Shown here piece after piece: positions 31,027-40,082 of a DNA stretch of 64,000 nt. The notes under the pieces were generated by a model, which made no database searches, was not told where the DNA came from, and worked only from the letters and a program-made list of their open reading frames with translations. Source of the DNA: Streptomyces werraensis (GTDB lineage Bacteria; Actinomycetota; Actinomycetes; Streptomycetales; Streptomycetaceae); the NCBI GenBank assembly GCA_014656175.1, contig BNBX01000008.1, positions 262,492 to 326,491 on the forward strand. The letters run 5' to 3'. How positions within the stretch are numbered: position 1 is the first letter of the stretch; the number at the start of each line of letters is the position of its first letter. The position numbers and the translations under genes are program-made.

Positions 31027-31938
31027 GTGTCCAGCACGCTCTCCGAAAACCAGGGTCCCGAGACCGGCACCGCGCGCGTGAAGCGCGGCATGGCCGAGCA
31101 GCTCAAGGGCGGCGTGATCATGGACGTCGTCACGCCGGAGCAGGCGAAGATCGCCGAGGACGCGGGCGCCGTCGCCGTCATGGCCCTGGAGCGCGTCCCG
31201 GCCGACATCCGCAAGGACGGCGGTGTGGCCCGCATGTCCGACCCGGACATGATCGAGGGCATCATCGACGCCGTGTCCATCCCGGTGATGGCGAAGTCCC
31301 GCATCGGCCACTTCGTCGAGGCCCAGGTGCTCCAGTCGCTCGGCGTCGACTACATCGACGAGTCCGAGGTCCTCACCCCGGCCGACGAGGTCAACCACTC
31401 GGACAAGTGGGCGTTCACCACCCCGTTCGTCTGCGGCGCCACCAACCTGGGCGAGGCCCTGCGCCGCATCGCCGAGGGCGCCGCGATGATCCGCTCCAAG
31501 GGCGAGGCCGGCACCGGCAACGTCGTCGAGGCCGTCCGCCACCTGCGCCAGATCAAGAACGAGATCGCCCGCCTGCGCGGCTACGACAACCACGAGCTGT
31601 ACGCCGCCGCCAAGGAGCTGCGCGCCCCCTACGAGCTGGTCAAGGAGGTCGCCGAGCTGGGCAAGCTGCCGGTCGTGCTGTTCTCCGCCGGCGGTGTGGC
31701 CACCCCGGCCGACGCCGCGCTGATGCGTCAGCTGGGCGCCGAGGGCGTCTTCGTCGGCTCCGGCATCTTCAAGTCCGGCGACCCCGCCAAGCGCGCCGCG
31801 GCCATCGTGAAGGCGACCACCTTCTACGACGACCCGAAGATCATCGCGGACGCGTCCCGCAACCTGGGCGAGGCCATGGTCGGCATCAACTGCGACACCC
31901 TGCCCGAGACCGAGCGCTACGCCAACCGGGGCTGGTGA
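31027..31938 (+). CDS. pdxS: pyridoxal 5'-phosphate synthase subunit PdxS
   Basis: A 303-aa (beta/alpha)8 synthase subunit. It makes pyridoxal 5'-phosphate from ribose 5-phosphate, glyceraldehyde 3-phosphate and ammonia delivered by PdxT. Active-site parts seen: GGVIMDVVTPEQA (substrate Asp), IPVMAKSRIGHFVEAQ (the Lys that binds ribose phosphate), KGEAGTGNVVEA (second Lys) and the phosphate loop FSAGGVATPADAALMRQLG. Length matches the family. The start is GTG 31027. The stop overlaps pdxT by one base. Confidence 0.97.
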   Translation: MSSTLSENQGPETGTARVKRGMAEQLKGGVIMDVVTPEQAKIAEDAGAVAVMALERVPADIRKDGGVARMSDPDMIEGIIDAVSIPVMAKSRIGHFVEAQVLQSLGVDYIDESEVLTPADEVNHSDKWAFTTPFVCGATNLGEALRRIAEGAAMIRSKGEAGTGNVVEAVRHLRQIKNEIARLRGYDNHELYAAAKELRAPYELVKEVAELGKLPVVLFSAGGVATPADAALMRQLGAEGVFVGSGIFKSGDPAKRAAAIVKATTFYDDPKIIADASRNLGEAMVGINCDTLPETERYANRGW

Positions 31939-32543
31939 TGACCGCTCCCGTGATCGGAGTGCTCGCACTCCAGGGCGACGTACGGGAGCATCTGGTGGCC
32001 CTGGCCGCGGCGGACGCCGTGGCCGGGCCGGTCCGGCGTCCGGAGGAGCTCGCCGAGGTCGACGGCCTGGTGATCCCGGGCGGGGAGTCCACCACGATCT
32101 CCAAGCTGGCCGTGCTCTTCGGCCTGATGGAGCCCCTGCGCGCCCGCGTGCGCGCCGGCATGCCCGTCTACGGCACCTGCGCCGGCATGATCATGCTTGC
32201 CGACAAGATCCTCGACCCGCGCTCCGGGCAGGAGACCGTCGGCGGCATCGACATGATCGTGCGCCGCAACGCCTTCGGACGGCAGAACGAGTCCTTCGAG
32301 GCCGCCGTCGAGGTCAAGGGCGTTCCCGGGGAACCCGTGGAGGGGGTCTTCATCCGCGCCCCCTGGGTGGAGTCCGTCGGCGCCTCCGCCGAGGTGCTCG
32401 CCGAGCACGGCGGACACATCGTCGCGGTCCGCCAGGGCAACGCGCTGGCGACGTCCTTCCACCCGGAGCTGACCGGGGACCACCGGATGCACCGCCTCTT
32501 CACCGACATGGTGCGGGCGGACCGGCGGGGCGAGTCCTTGTAG
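31938..32543 (+). CDS. pdxT: pyridoxal 5'-phosphate synthase glutaminase subunit PdxT
   Basis: A 201-aa class I glutamine amidotransferase that hydrolyses glutamine and channels ammonia to PdxS. The catalytic triad is visible: Cys81 (GTCAGMI), His175 and Glu177 (SFHPELT). LQGDVREH near the N-terminus and PGGESTT at 47-53 are family signatures. ATG 31938 shares its A with the pdxS stop (TGATG). The next gene, yebC, follows 48 bases later with its own -10-like TAGGAT. Confidence 0.96.
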   Translation: MTAPVIGVLALQGDVREHLVALAAADAVAGPVRRPEELAEVDGLVIPGGESTTISKLAVLFGLMEPLRARVRAGMPVYGTCAGMIMLADKILDPRSGQETVGGIDMIVRRNAFGRQNESFEAAVEVKGVPGEPVEGVFIRAPWVESVGASAEVLAEHGGHIVAVRQGNALATSFHPELTGDHRMHRLFTDMVRADRRGESL

Positions 32544-32591
32544 GATTCCTGCGTTCGTTGCAGAGATGGGTTACGCGAAGGAGACAGGCAG

Positions 32592-33344
32592 ATGTCCGGC
32601 CACTCTAAATGGGCCACGACGAAGCACAAGAAGGCCGTGATCGACGCCAAGCGCGGCAAGCTCTTCGCGAAGCTCATCAAGAACATCGAGGTCGCGGCCC
32701 GGATGGGCGGAGCCGACCCCGACGGCAACCCGACGCTGTACGACGCCATCCAGAAGGCGAAGAAGCAGTCGGTTCCCAACAAGAACATCGACTCCGCGGT
32801 CAAGCGCGGCGCGGGTCTCGAGGCCGGCGGCGCCGACTACGAGACGATCATGTACGAGGGCTACGGCCCCAACGGCGTCGCGGTGCTCATCGAGTGCCTC
32901 ACCGACAACCGCAACCGCGCCGCCTCCGACGTCCGGGTCGCGATGACCCGCAACGGCGGCTCCATGGCCGACCCGGGCTCGGTGTCGTACCTGTTCAACC
33001 GCAAGGGCGTGGTGATCGTCCCCAAGGGCGAGCTGACCGAGGACGACGTCCTCGCCGCCGTGCTCGACGCGGGCGCCGAGGAGGTCAACGACCTCGGCGA
33101 GAGCTTCGAGGTGCTCAGCGAGCCGACCGACCTGGTCGCGGTCCGCACCGCTCTCCAGGACGCCGGCATCGACTACGAGTCGGCCGACGCCAACTTCGTC
33201 CCGACCATGCAGGTCCAGCTGGACGAGGAGGGCGCGAAGAAGATCTTCAAGCTCATCGACGCGCTGGAGGACAGCGACGACGTGCAGAACGTCTTCGCCA
33301 ACTTCGACGTGAGCGACGAGATCATGGAGAAGGTCGACGCCTGA
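32592..33344 (+). CDS. yebC: YebC/TACO1-family protein
   Basis: A 250-aa conserved protein with the signature start MSGHSKWATTKHKKAVIDAK. The three-domain layout matches YebC, including the central NRNRAASDVRVAMTRNGGSM block. The family is placed upstream of ruvC in many bacteria. YebC proteins have been described as regulators and, more recently, as translation factors that help with proline-rich stretches; which applies here is not shown by sequence. ATG 32592 is preceded by GAAGGAGACAG. A terminator-like stem follows at 33356-33397. Confidence 0.95.
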   Translation: MSGHSKWATTKHKKAVIDAKRGKLFAKLIKNIEVAARMGGADPDGNPTLYDAIQKAKKQSVPNKNIDSAVKRGAGLEAGGADYETIMYEGYGPNGVAVLIECLTDNRNRAASDVRVAMTRNGGSMADPGSVSYLFNRKGVVIVPKGELTEDDVLAAVLDAGAEEVNDLGESFEVLSEPTDLVAVRTALQDAGIDYESADANFVPTMQVQLDEEGAKKIFKLIDALEDSDDVQNVFANFDVSDEIMEKVDA

Positions 33345-33355
33345 GGCGTATCACG

Positions 33356-33397
33356 GCGGCGGGGCGACGGGACACACCCCGTCGGCCCGCCGCTTTG
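33356..33397 (+). terminator. yebC terminator
   Basis: A 16-bp stem with one mismatch (33356-33371 with 33378-33393) followed by TTTGT. Confidence 0.75.
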
Positions 33398-33450
33398 TCG
33401 GTGGCACCCGATAGCCTGCACAAACAGGTGATCGAGCAAGGGGGCGACGC

Positions 33451-34029
33451 GTGCGCGTACTGGGGGTGGACCCGGGACTGACCCGGTGCGGTGTCGGCGT
33501 CGTCGAAGGGGTCGCGGGACGCCCGCTGACCATGCTCGGCGTGGGAGTCGTCCGCACGCCCGCCGACGCCGACCTCGGACACCGCCTGGTCGCCGTCGAG
33601 CAGGGCCTGGAGCAGTGGCTCGACGAGCACCGCCCGGAGTTCGTCGCCGTGGAGCGCGTCTTCAGCCAGCACAACGTGCGCACGGTGATGGGCACCGCCC
33701 AGGCCAGCGCCGTCGCCATCCTCTGCGCCTCCCGGCGCGGCATCCCCGTCGCCCTGCACACGCCCAGCGAGGTCAAGGCCGCCGTCACCGGCTCGGGCCG
33801 CGCCGACAAGGACCAGGTCGGGGCCATGGTGACCCGCCTGCTCCGGCTCGACGCACCGCCGAGGCCGGCCGACGCCGCCGACGCCCTGGCGCTCGCCATC
33901 TGCCACATCTGGCGCGCCCCCGCCCAGAACCGCCTCCAGCAGGCCGTCGCCGCCCACGCGGCGCGGACCCCGCCGACCACTCCCCGGGCCCCCTCGGCCC
34001 GCCACGCATCGAAAGGCCGTACGGCATGA
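33451..34029 (+). CDS. ruvC: Holliday junction endonuclease RuvC
   Basis: A 192-aa RNase H-fold nuclease that cuts Holliday junctions symmetrically. The four acidic metal ligands are in place: Asp7 (GVDPGLT), Glu68 (VAVERVF), Asp141 and Asp144 (ADAADALALA). The C-terminal 25 residues are a Pro/Arg/Ala extension beyond the usual 165-175 aa. GTG 33451 is the family start. The gene overlaps ruvA by 4 bases (ATGA), giving a ruvC-ruvA-ruvB unit. Confidence 0.97.
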   Translation: MRVLGVDPGLTRCGVGVVEGVAGRPLTMLGVGVVRTPADADLGHRLVAVEQGLEQWLDEHRPEFVAVERVFSQHNVRTVMGTAQASAVAILCASRRGIPVALHTPSEVKAAVTGSGRADKDQVGAMVTRLLRLDAPPRPADAADALALAICHIWRAPAQNRLQQAVAAHAARTPPTTPRAPSARHASKGRTA

Positions 34030-34631
34030 TCGCCTTCGTCAGCGGCACGGTCGCCGCCCTCACCCCCGACACCGCGGTGGTCGAGGTCGGCGGCGTCGGC
34101 ATGGCCGTCCGGTGCACGCCGGACACGCTGTCCACCCTCCGTGTCGGGCAGCCCGCGAAGCTCGCCACCTCCCTCGTCGTCCGCGAGGACTCCCTCACGC
34201 TGTACGGCTTCGCCGACGAGGACGGCCGCCAGGTCTTCGAGCTGCTCCAGACCGCCAGCGGCGTCGGCCCCCGGCTCGCCCAGGCCATGCTCGCCGTGCA
34301 CAGCCCCGACGCCCTGCGCCGCGCCGTGGCCACCGGCGACGAGAAGGCGCTGACCGCCGTCCCCGGCATCGGCAGGAAGGGCGCCCAGAAGCTGCTCCTC
34401 GAACTGAAGGACCGGCTCGGCGAGCCCACCGGCGCCCCCGCCGTCGGCGCGCCCGTCACCTCCGGCTGGCGCGACCAGCTGCACGCCGCCCTCATCGGAC
34501 TGGGGTACGCGACCCGTGAGGCCGACGAAGCCGTGGCCGCGGTGACCCCCCAGGCGGAGGCCGCCGAGGGCGCCGTGCCGGTGGGGCAGCTGCTCAAGTC
34601 GGCCCTGCAGACACTGAACCGCGCCCGATAG
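34026..34631 (+). CDS. ruvA: Holliday junction DNA-binding protein RuvA
   Basis: A 201-aa tetrameric junction-binding protein. Domain I is the N-terminal OB-like barrel (MIAFVSGTVAAL..., about 1-62), domain II has two helix-hairpin-helix motifs (LLQTASGVGPRLAQAML and LTAVPGIGRKGAQKLLLELKDRL), and domain III at the C-terminus contacts RuvB (about 152-201). The linker between II and III is Ala/Gly/Pro-rich. It overlaps the ruvC stop and is followed 75 bases later by ruvB. Confidence 0.96.
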   Translation: MIAFVSGTVAALTPDTAVVEVGGVGMAVRCTPDTLSTLRVGQPAKLATSLVVREDSLTLYGFADEDGRQVFELLQTASGVGPRLAQAMLAVHSPDALRRAVATGDEKALTAVPGIGRKGAQKLLLELKDRLGEPTGAPAVGAPVTSGWRDQLHAALIGLGYATREADEAVAAVTPQAEAAEGAVPVGQLLKSALQTLNRAR

Positions 34632-34706
34632 CCCGCGGACCGCGACCGGCGCCCGCCGGCCCACGACCGCGCCCCGAGTCCGTACGGAGAGCTGAGGCAC
34701 ACGCAC

Positions 34707-35777
34707 ATGAACTGGGACGACACGAACGACACCGCCGCCTCCGAGCGGCTGGTGGAATCGGTCGCCGACCGCGAGGACCAGGCCGTCGAGGCCGCGCTGC
34801 GCCCCAAGGACCTGGGCGAGTTCATCGGCCAGGAGAAGGTCCGCGAGCAGCTCGACCTGGTGCTGCGCGCCGCCCGCGCCCGCGGCGCCACCGCCGACCA
34901 CGTGCTGCTCTCCGGTGCCCCCGGCCTCGGCAAGACCACCCTCTCCATGATCATCGCGGCCGAGATGGGCGCCCCCATCCGCATCACCTCGGGCCCCGCC
35001 ATCCAGCACGCCGGCGATCTCGCGGCGATCCTCTCCTCCCTCCAGGAGGGCGAGGTCCTCTTCCTCGACGAGATCCACCGCATGTCCCGGCCCGCCGAGG
35101 AGATGCTGTACATGGCGATGGAGGACTTCCGCGTCGACGTGATCGTCGGCAAGGGCCCCGGCGCCACCGCCATCCCGCTGGAGCTGCCGCCCTTCACCCT
35201 GGTCGGCGCCACCACCCGGGCCGGTCTGCTGCCGCCCCCGCTGCGCGACCGCTTCGGCTTCACCGCGCACATGGAGTTCTACGAGCCGGGTGAGCTGGAG
35301 CGGGTCGTCCACCGCTCGGCGGGCCTGCTCGACGTGGAGATCGACGCCGAGGGCGCCGCAGAGATCGCCGGACGCTCCCGCGGTACGCCCCGCATCGCCA
35401 ACCGCCTGCTGCGCCGGGTCCGCGACTACGCGCAGGTCAAGGCGGACGGCCGGATCACCAAGGACGTCGCCGCCGCGGCCCTCGCGGTGTACGAGGTGGA
35501 CGCCCGCGGCCTGGACCGGCTGGACAGGGCGGTGCTGGAGGCGCTGCTGAAGCTGTTCGGCGGCGGTCCGGTCGGCCTGTCCACGCTCGCCGTCGCGGTG
35601 GGGGAGGAGCGTGAGACCGTGGAGGAGGTGGCCGAGCCCTTCCTGGTGCGGGAGGGTCTGCTCGCCCGTACCCCGCGGGGACGGGTGGCGACGCCCGCGG
35701 CATGGTCGCATCTCGGCCTCACGCCGCCACGCTCGCAGGCCGCCGGAAACGGACAAGGGAACCTGTTCGGGGCGTGA
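34707..35777 (+). CDS. ruvB: Holliday junction branch-migration ATPase RuvB
   Basis: A 356-aa AAA+ hexameric motor that drives branch migration with RuvA. Walker A is GAPGLGKTT at about 70-78 and Walker B DEIHR at about 121-125. Sensor 1 lies in VGATTRAGLLPPPLRDRFG and the sensor 2 arginine in RSRGTPRIANRLLRRVRD. The winged-helix DNA-binding domain occupies the last 75 residues. The first 20 residues are an acidic extension. The ribosome site is GGAGAG before ATG 34707. Confidence 0.97.
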   Translation: MNWDDTNDTAASERLVESVADREDQAVEAALRPKDLGEFIGQEKVREQLDLVLRAARARGATADHVLLSGAPGLGKTTLSMIIAAEMGAPIRITSGPAIQHAGDLAAILSSLQEGEVLFLDEIHRMSRPAEEMLYMAMEDFRVDVIVGKGPGATAIPLELPPFTLVGATTRAGLLPPPLRDRFGFTAHMEFYEPGELERVVHRSAGLLDVEIDAEGAAEIAGRSRGTPRIANRLLRRVRDYAQVKADGRITKDVAAAALAVYEVDARGLDRLDRAVLEALLKLFGGGPVGLSTLAVAVGEERETVEEVAEPFLVREGLLARTPRGRVATPAAWSHLGLTPPRSQAAGNGQGNLFGA

Positions 35778-35824
35778 CGGCGAGCACGCTGGCCCGGGCA
35801 GGAACCCCGGTGCCATGCTGAGCG

Positions 35825-35854
35825 TTGTTCCGTTGGTGCGGACTCGCTTAGACT
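35825..35854 (+). promoter_or_regulatory. candidate promoter for yajC-secD-secF
   Basis: TTGTTC (35825-35830) and TAGACT (35849-35854) are separated by 18 bases, the best vegetative-type match in the 165-base gap between ruvB and yajC. It predicts a transcript start near 35861 and a leader of about 80 nt. Confidence 0.5.
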
Positions 35855-35942
35855 CCGCCGATGCCGCCCTTGTCGGCGGCACCACATACCCCCAACCATC
35901 AGGCCGTTCACCATCGCGGTCGTGTGAAGGAAGTTCCGACCC

Positions 35943-36425
35943 GTGAGTCTCCTGACCCTCCTCCCGTTCATTGTGCTCATCGGGGCCATGTTCCTGATGA
36001 CCCGGTCGGCCAAGAAGAAGCAGCAGCAGGCCATCGAGATGCGGAACCAGATGCAGCCCGGTTCCGGCGTCCGCACGATCGGGGGCATGTACGCCACGGT
36101 CAAGGAGGTCAGCGAGGACACCGTCCTCCTCGACGCCGGGCCGGGTGTGGAGCTGCTGTTCGCCAAGAACTCGATCGGTGCCGTCCTGACCGACGAGGAG
36201 TACAACCGCATCGTGCACGGCATCGAGCACGACCTGCAGTCCGACGCCGACGTCGTCCCCGACGACGCCTCCTCCCTCACCGACACCGACGACGCCTCCG
36301 ACGCTGCCGCCGACTCCGACGACACGCCTGTCGACCTCGGCAAGAAGGACGCGGGGGACGAGCCGGCCGACGCCACGGCGGACGCGCGCGCGAAGAAGTC
36401 CGACGGCGACTCCGACGCGAAGTAG
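35943..36425 (+). CDS. yajC: preprotein translocase accessory subunit YajC
   Basis: A 160-aa protein. One N-terminal membrane segment (LLTLLPFIVLIGAMFLM, about 2-18) is followed by RSAKKKQQQAIEMRNQMQPGSGVRTIGGMYATV, the YajC signature. After the conserved domain (to about residue 95) there is a long acidic low-complexity tail rich in Asp, Ala and Ser. YajC binds SecDF and the Sec channel. The start is GTG 35943. A strong stem at 36434-36462 separates it from secD and may reduce readthrough. Confidence 0.93.
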   Translation: MSLLTLLPFIVLIGAMFLMTRSAKKKQQQAIEMRNQMQPGSGVRTIGGMYATVKEVSEDTVLLDAGPGVELLFAKNSIGAVLTDEEYNRIVHGIEHDLQSDADVVPDDASSLTDTDDASDAAADSDDTPVDLGKKDAGDEPADATADARAKKSDGDSDAK

Positions 36426-36433
36426 CCGCGTTC

Positions 36434-36462
36434 GGGGCGCGCGGGAGGACCCCGCGCGCCCC
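36434..36462 (+). terminator. hairpin between yajC and secD
   Basis: A 12-bp stem GGGGCGCGCGGG/CCCGCGCGCCCC with an AGGA loop, nine bases after yajC. There is no T-tract, so it may attenuate transcription or act on mRNA stability and not stop transcription fully. Confidence 0.55.
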
Positions 36463-36559
36463 GGATCATGCCCGGCTCGCACGGGATCATCCCGACACCA
36501 TGTCATGGCCGCCGGCCTCCCGACCGGGGACGAGGCGGCCCGAGAGGGAGTACGAGAAG

Positions 36560-38335
36560 GTGGCAGCACTCAAAAAGGGACGGAACGCGAGCGCCACAAG
36601 CAAGCCGTGGCGCTCGCTGGCTCTGATCCTGATCGCCATCGTGGCGCTCACCGGAGGAATGTTCGCCTCCGGGCACACCACTCCGCGTCTCGGCATCGAC
36701 CTGGCCGGCGGAACGAGCATCACGCTGGCGGCGGTCCCCGAGGCGGGCCAGGAGTCCGCGATCAACAAGACCAACATGGACACCGCGGTCTCCATCATGG
36801 AGCGGCGTGTCAACGGTCTGGGCGTCTCCGAGGCCGAGGTCCAGACGCAGGGCGACCGCAACATCATCGTCAACATTCCCAAGGGCACGAATTCCAAGCA
36901 GGCCCGGGAACAGGTCGGCACCACCGCCAAGCTCTACTTCCGTCCCGTGATCGCCACCGAGCTGGCCGGGGGCGGCGCCGCCCCCCAGCCCAGTGCGACC
37001 GGCGAGCCCTCCGCCGACCCCTCCGGCGACAAGGCCGGGGACAAGGCGACGGACGGCGCGAGCCAGGAGGCCACCGACGGCTCCTCGGCGTCCGCCGACC
37101 CCTCGGCGAGCGCCACCACCCAGGGCCGCGCGGTCACCGACGCCCTGAAGGCCGACGCGAGCCCGTCCCCCTCGGACAAGGCCAGCCCCTCCCCGTCCGC
37201 GACGGGCGGCGCCGCCGACGACTCCGACGCCAAGCTCCAGGCCGAGTACGCCAAGCTCGACTGCACCAAGGAGAGCGTCCGCGCCACGGCCGGTGACGGC
37301 GCCAAGGCCACCGAGTCCACCGTCGCCTGCGGCCAGAACTCCCAGGGCCAGTGGCAGAAGTACATCCTCGGCCCGGCCGCCGTCGACGGCACCGACGTCG
37401 ACGAGGCCGACGCCGTCCTGAACACCACCTCCGGCGCCGGCTGGACCGTGACCATGAAGTTCACGGGCGAGGGCTCCAAGAAGTTCGCCGACATCACCGG
37501 CCAGCTCGCGCAGAAGCAGTCGCCGCAGAACCAGTTCGCGATCGTCCTGGACGGCGAGGTCGTCTCCGACCCGTACGTCCGGCAGGCCCTGACCGGCGGC
37601 AACGCCGAGATCTCCGGCAACTTCAATCAGCAGTCGGCGCAGGAACTGGCCAACATGCTGTCCTACGGCGCCCTGCCGCTGACCTTCCGCGAGGACAGCG
37701 TCACCACCGTCACCGCCGCCCTCGGCGGCGAGCAGCTCCAGGCCGGTCTGATCGCCGGCGCCATCGGCCTCGCGCTGGTGATCCTGTACCTGCTCTTCTA
37801 CTACCGCGGTCTGTCGTTCATCGCCATCGCGTCGCTGATGGTCTCCGCGGCCCTCACCTACGTGATCATGGCGCTGCTCGGCCCGACCATCGGCTTCGCG
37901 CTGAACCTGCCGGCCGTCTGCGGCGCCATCGTCGCCATCGGCATCACGGCGGACTCGTTCATCGTGTACTTCGAACGGGTCCGGGACGAGATCCGTGAGG
38001 GCCGCTCCCTGCGCCCCTCCGTGGAGCGGGCCTGGCCGCGCGCCCGGCGCACCATCCTGGTCTCCGACTTCGTGTCCTTCCTCGCCGCCGCCGTGCTCTT
38101 CGTGGTCACCGTCGGCAAGGTGCAGGGCTTCGCGTTCACCCTGGGTCTGACCACCGTCCTCGACGTCGTGGTGGTGTTCCTCTTCACCAAGCCGCTGCTG
38201 ACGCTGATGGCCCGCCGCAAGTTCTTCGCGAGCGGCCACAAGTGGTCCGGTCTCGACCCGAAGGCGCTGGGCGCGAAACCGCCGCTGCGCCGCACCCGTC
38301 GTCCCTCCGCCCCTGCCCAGACGAAGGAGGCGTGA
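36560..38335 (+). CDS. secD: protein translocase subunit SecD
   Basis: A 591-aa membrane protein that uses the proton gradient with SecF to pull proteins across the membrane. The first membrane segment is at about 18-35 (SLALILIAIVALTGGMFASG), followed by GIDLAGGTSITLAAV, a family signature. A large extracytoplasmic region and five C-terminal membrane segments follow (from GLIAGAIGLALVILYLLFYY). The extracytoplasmic region contains an unusual low-complexity insert of about 90 residues (Ala/Ser/Asp/Pro/Gly/Thr) near 140-230. The start GTG 36560 has GAGAAGG close upstream; ATG 36500 is an in-frame alternative. Confidence 0.95.
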   Translation: MAALKKGRNASATSKPWRSLALILIAIVALTGGMFASGHTTPRLGIDLAGGTSITLAAVPEAGQESAINKTNMDTAVSIMERRVNGLGVSEAEVQTQGDRNIIVNIPKGTNSKQAREQVGTTAKLYFRPVIATELAGGGAAPQPSATGEPSADPSGDKAGDKATDGASQEATDGSSASADPSASATTQGRAVTDALKADASPSPSDKASPSPSATGGAADDSDAKLQAEYAKLDCTKESVRATAGDGAKATESTVACGQNSQGQWQKYILGPAAVDGTDVDEADAVLNTTSGAGWTVTMKFTGEGSKKFADITGQLAQKQSPQNQFAIVLDGEVVSDPYVRQALTGGNAEISGNFNQQSAQELANMLSYGALPLTFREDSVTTVTAALGGEQLQAGLIAGAIGLALVILYLLFYYRGLSFIAIASLMVSAALTYVIMALLGPTIGFALNLPAVCGAIVAIGITADSFIVYFERVRDEIREGRSLRPSVERAWPRARRTILVSDFVSFLAAAVLFVVTVGKVQGFAFTLGLTTVLDVVVVFLFTKPLLTLMARRKFFASGHKWSGLDPKALGAKPPLRRTRRPSAPAQTKEA

Positions 38336-38338
38336 GAG

Positions 38339-39454
38339 ATGTCGAAGCTCGGCACCCTCGGCGCCCGACTGCACCACGGCGAGATCGGCTACGACTTCGT
38401 CAAGAACCGCAAGATCTGGTACGGCATCTCGATCCTCATCACCATCACGGCCATCGTCGGCCTGGCGGTGCGCGGCCTGCACATGGGCATCGAGTTCCAG
38501 GGCGGCGCGGTCTTCACCACCCCGAAGAACATGAGCGTCTCGGTGTCCACCGCCGAGGGCTACGCGGAGGACGCCTCCGGCCACGACGCCATCGTCCAGA
38601 AGCTCGGCGACGGCAGCATGCGCATCCAGGTCGCGGGCATCGACACCAAGACCTCGGACACCATCAAGGAGCGCCTCGCCGACGACCTCAAGGTCGACGC
38701 CGAGAAGATCAACGCCGAACTGGTCGGTCCGAGCTGGGGCGAGCAGATCGCCAACAAGGCCTGGCAGGGCCTGGGGATCTTCCTGATCCTGGTGGTGATC
38801 TATCTGGCGATCGCCTTCGAGTGGCGGATGGCCCTCGCCGCGTTCGTCGCGCTGATCCACGACATCACCATCACGGTCGGGATCTACGCCCTCGTCGGCT
38901 TCGAGGTCACCCCCGGCACGGTGATCGGTCTGCTCACCATCCTCGGCTACTCGCTGTACGACACGGTGGTCGTCTTCGACAGCCTCAAGGAACAGACCAG
39001 GGACATCACCAAGCAGACCCGCTGGACCTACAGCGAAATCGCCAACCGGTCGATCAACAGCACCCTGGTGCGGTCGATCAACACCACGGTGGTCGCGCTG
39101 CTTCCGGTGGCGGGCCTGCTGTTCATCGGCGGCGGCGTCCTCGGCGCCGGCATGCTGAACGACATCTCCCTGTCGCTGTTCGTGGGTCTCGCCGCCGGTG
39201 CGTACTCCTCGATCTTCATCGCCACCCCGCTCGTCGCCGACCTCAAGGAGCGCGAGCCGGCCATGAAGAGCCTGAAGAAGCGCGTGCTCGCCAAGCGCGC
39301 CCAGGGCGGCGACCCGGACGAGGGCCAGGACGCCCCGGTGACCGACGACGGACGCGACGAGCCCGCCGACGTCGCGGCGGCGGTCGTCGGGCCGCGCAAC
39401 CAGCCCGCGTCCCGCACCCGCGGCCGCGGCCGACCCTCGGGGAAGCGCCGATGA
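38339..39454 (+). CDS. secF: protein translocase subunit SecF
   Basis: A 371-aa partner of SecD. Six membrane segments are visible, with GIEFQGGAVFTT in the first extracytoplasmic part, and VALIHDITITVGIYALVGFEV and GYSLYDTVVVFDSLKEQ as SecF signatures in the core. The C-terminal 70 residues are a charged, Arg/Asp/Ala-rich cytoplasmic tail. It begins 3 bases after the secD stop, and its own stop overlaps apt, so export and purine salvage genes share a transcript. Confidence 0.96.
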   Translation: MSKLGTLGARLHHGEIGYDFVKNRKIWYGISILITITAIVGLAVRGLHMGIEFQGGAVFTTPKNMSVSVSTAEGYAEDASGHDAIVQKLGDGSMRIQVAGIDTKTSDTIKERLADDLKVDAEKINAELVGPSWGEQIANKAWQGLGIFLILVVIYLAIAFEWRMALAAFVALIHDITITVGIYALVGFEVTPGTVIGLLTILGYSLYDTVVVFDSLKEQTRDITKQTRWTYSEIANRSINSTLVRSINTTVVALLPVAGLLFIGGGVLGAGMLNDISLSLFVGLAAGAYSSIFIATPLVADLKEREPAMKSLKKRVLAKRAQGGDPDEGQDAPVTDDGRDEPADVAAAVVGPRNQPASRTRGRGRPSGKRR

Positions 39455-39999
39455 CCGACCACGCCGACCTGTCCGCCCTGCTGCAGAGCCGCATCCGGGA
39501 CGTGGCGGACTATCCGGAACCGGGCGTGATGTTCAAGGACATCACCCCGCTCCTGGCCGACCCCAAGGCGTTCGACGCGCTCACGGAGGCCCTCGCTGAC
39601 GTCGCCCACCGGGCCGGCGCCACCAAGGTCGTCGGCCTGGAGGCCCGCGGGTTCATCCTCGGCGCACCGGTCGCCGTCCGCGCCGGCCTGGGCTTCATCC
39701 CCGTCCGCAAGGCGGGCAAGCTCCCCGGCGCCACCCTCAGCCAGTCCTACGACCTGGAGTACGGCTCGGCCGAGATCGAGGTCCACGCGGAGGACCTCGG
39801 CGCCGAGGACCGCGTCCTGGTCGTCGACGACGTCCTGGCCACCGGCGGCACCGCCGAGGCGTCCCTCCAGCTCATCCGCAGGGCGGGCGCCGAGGTCGCC
39901 GGCCTCGCCGTGCTGATGGAGCTCGGCTTCCTCGGCGGCCGGGCCCGGCTGGAGCCCGCCCTGGCGGGCGCACCGCTGGAGGCGCTGCTCACGGTCTGA
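39451..39999 (+). CDS. apt: adenine phosphoribosyltransferase
   Basis: A 182-aa salvage enzyme that makes AMP from adenine and PRPP. The PRPP-binding motif is LVVDDVLATGGT at about 123-134. YPEPGVMFKDITPLL (about 21-35) is the APRT signature, and GLEARGFILGAPVA binds the base. Length is typical. ATG 39451 overlaps the secF stop (ATGA). Together with relA downstream this is the conserved secDF-apt-relA order of Gram-positive bacteria. Confidence 0.96.
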   Translation: MTDHADLSALLQSRIRDVADYPEPGVMFKDITPLLADPKAFDALTEALADVAHRAGATKVVGLEARGFILGAPVAVRAGLGFIPVRKAGKLPGATLSQSYDLEYGSAEIEVHAEDLGAEDRVLVVDDVLATGGTAEASLQLIRRAGAEVAGLAVLMELGFLGGRARLEPALAGAPLEALLTV

Positions 40000-40041
40000 G
40001 GACCCTTGGGGCACCGGAGACGGCCCCTGGAAACACCACGC

Positions 40042-40082
40042 AGGCGGACCCGGAGGAATCCGGCGTCCGCCTCGTGCGTTTC
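40042..40082 (+). terminator. hairpin between apt and relA
   Basis: A stem built on AGGCGGAC (40042-40049) and its complement GTCCGCCT, with further pairing inside (CCGGA/TCCGG), followed by a short T run (GTTTCTCC). It probably separates relA from the upstream unit in part. Confidence 0.6.

Noticed and set aside
33351..36569. A 1072-codon open frame on the reverse strand opposite the ruv operon
   Set aside because: It is opposite ruvC, ruvA, ruvB and yajC, all well-identified, has Gly/Arg/Val-rich composition typical of high-G+C antisense frames, and has no ribosome site or recognisable domain.
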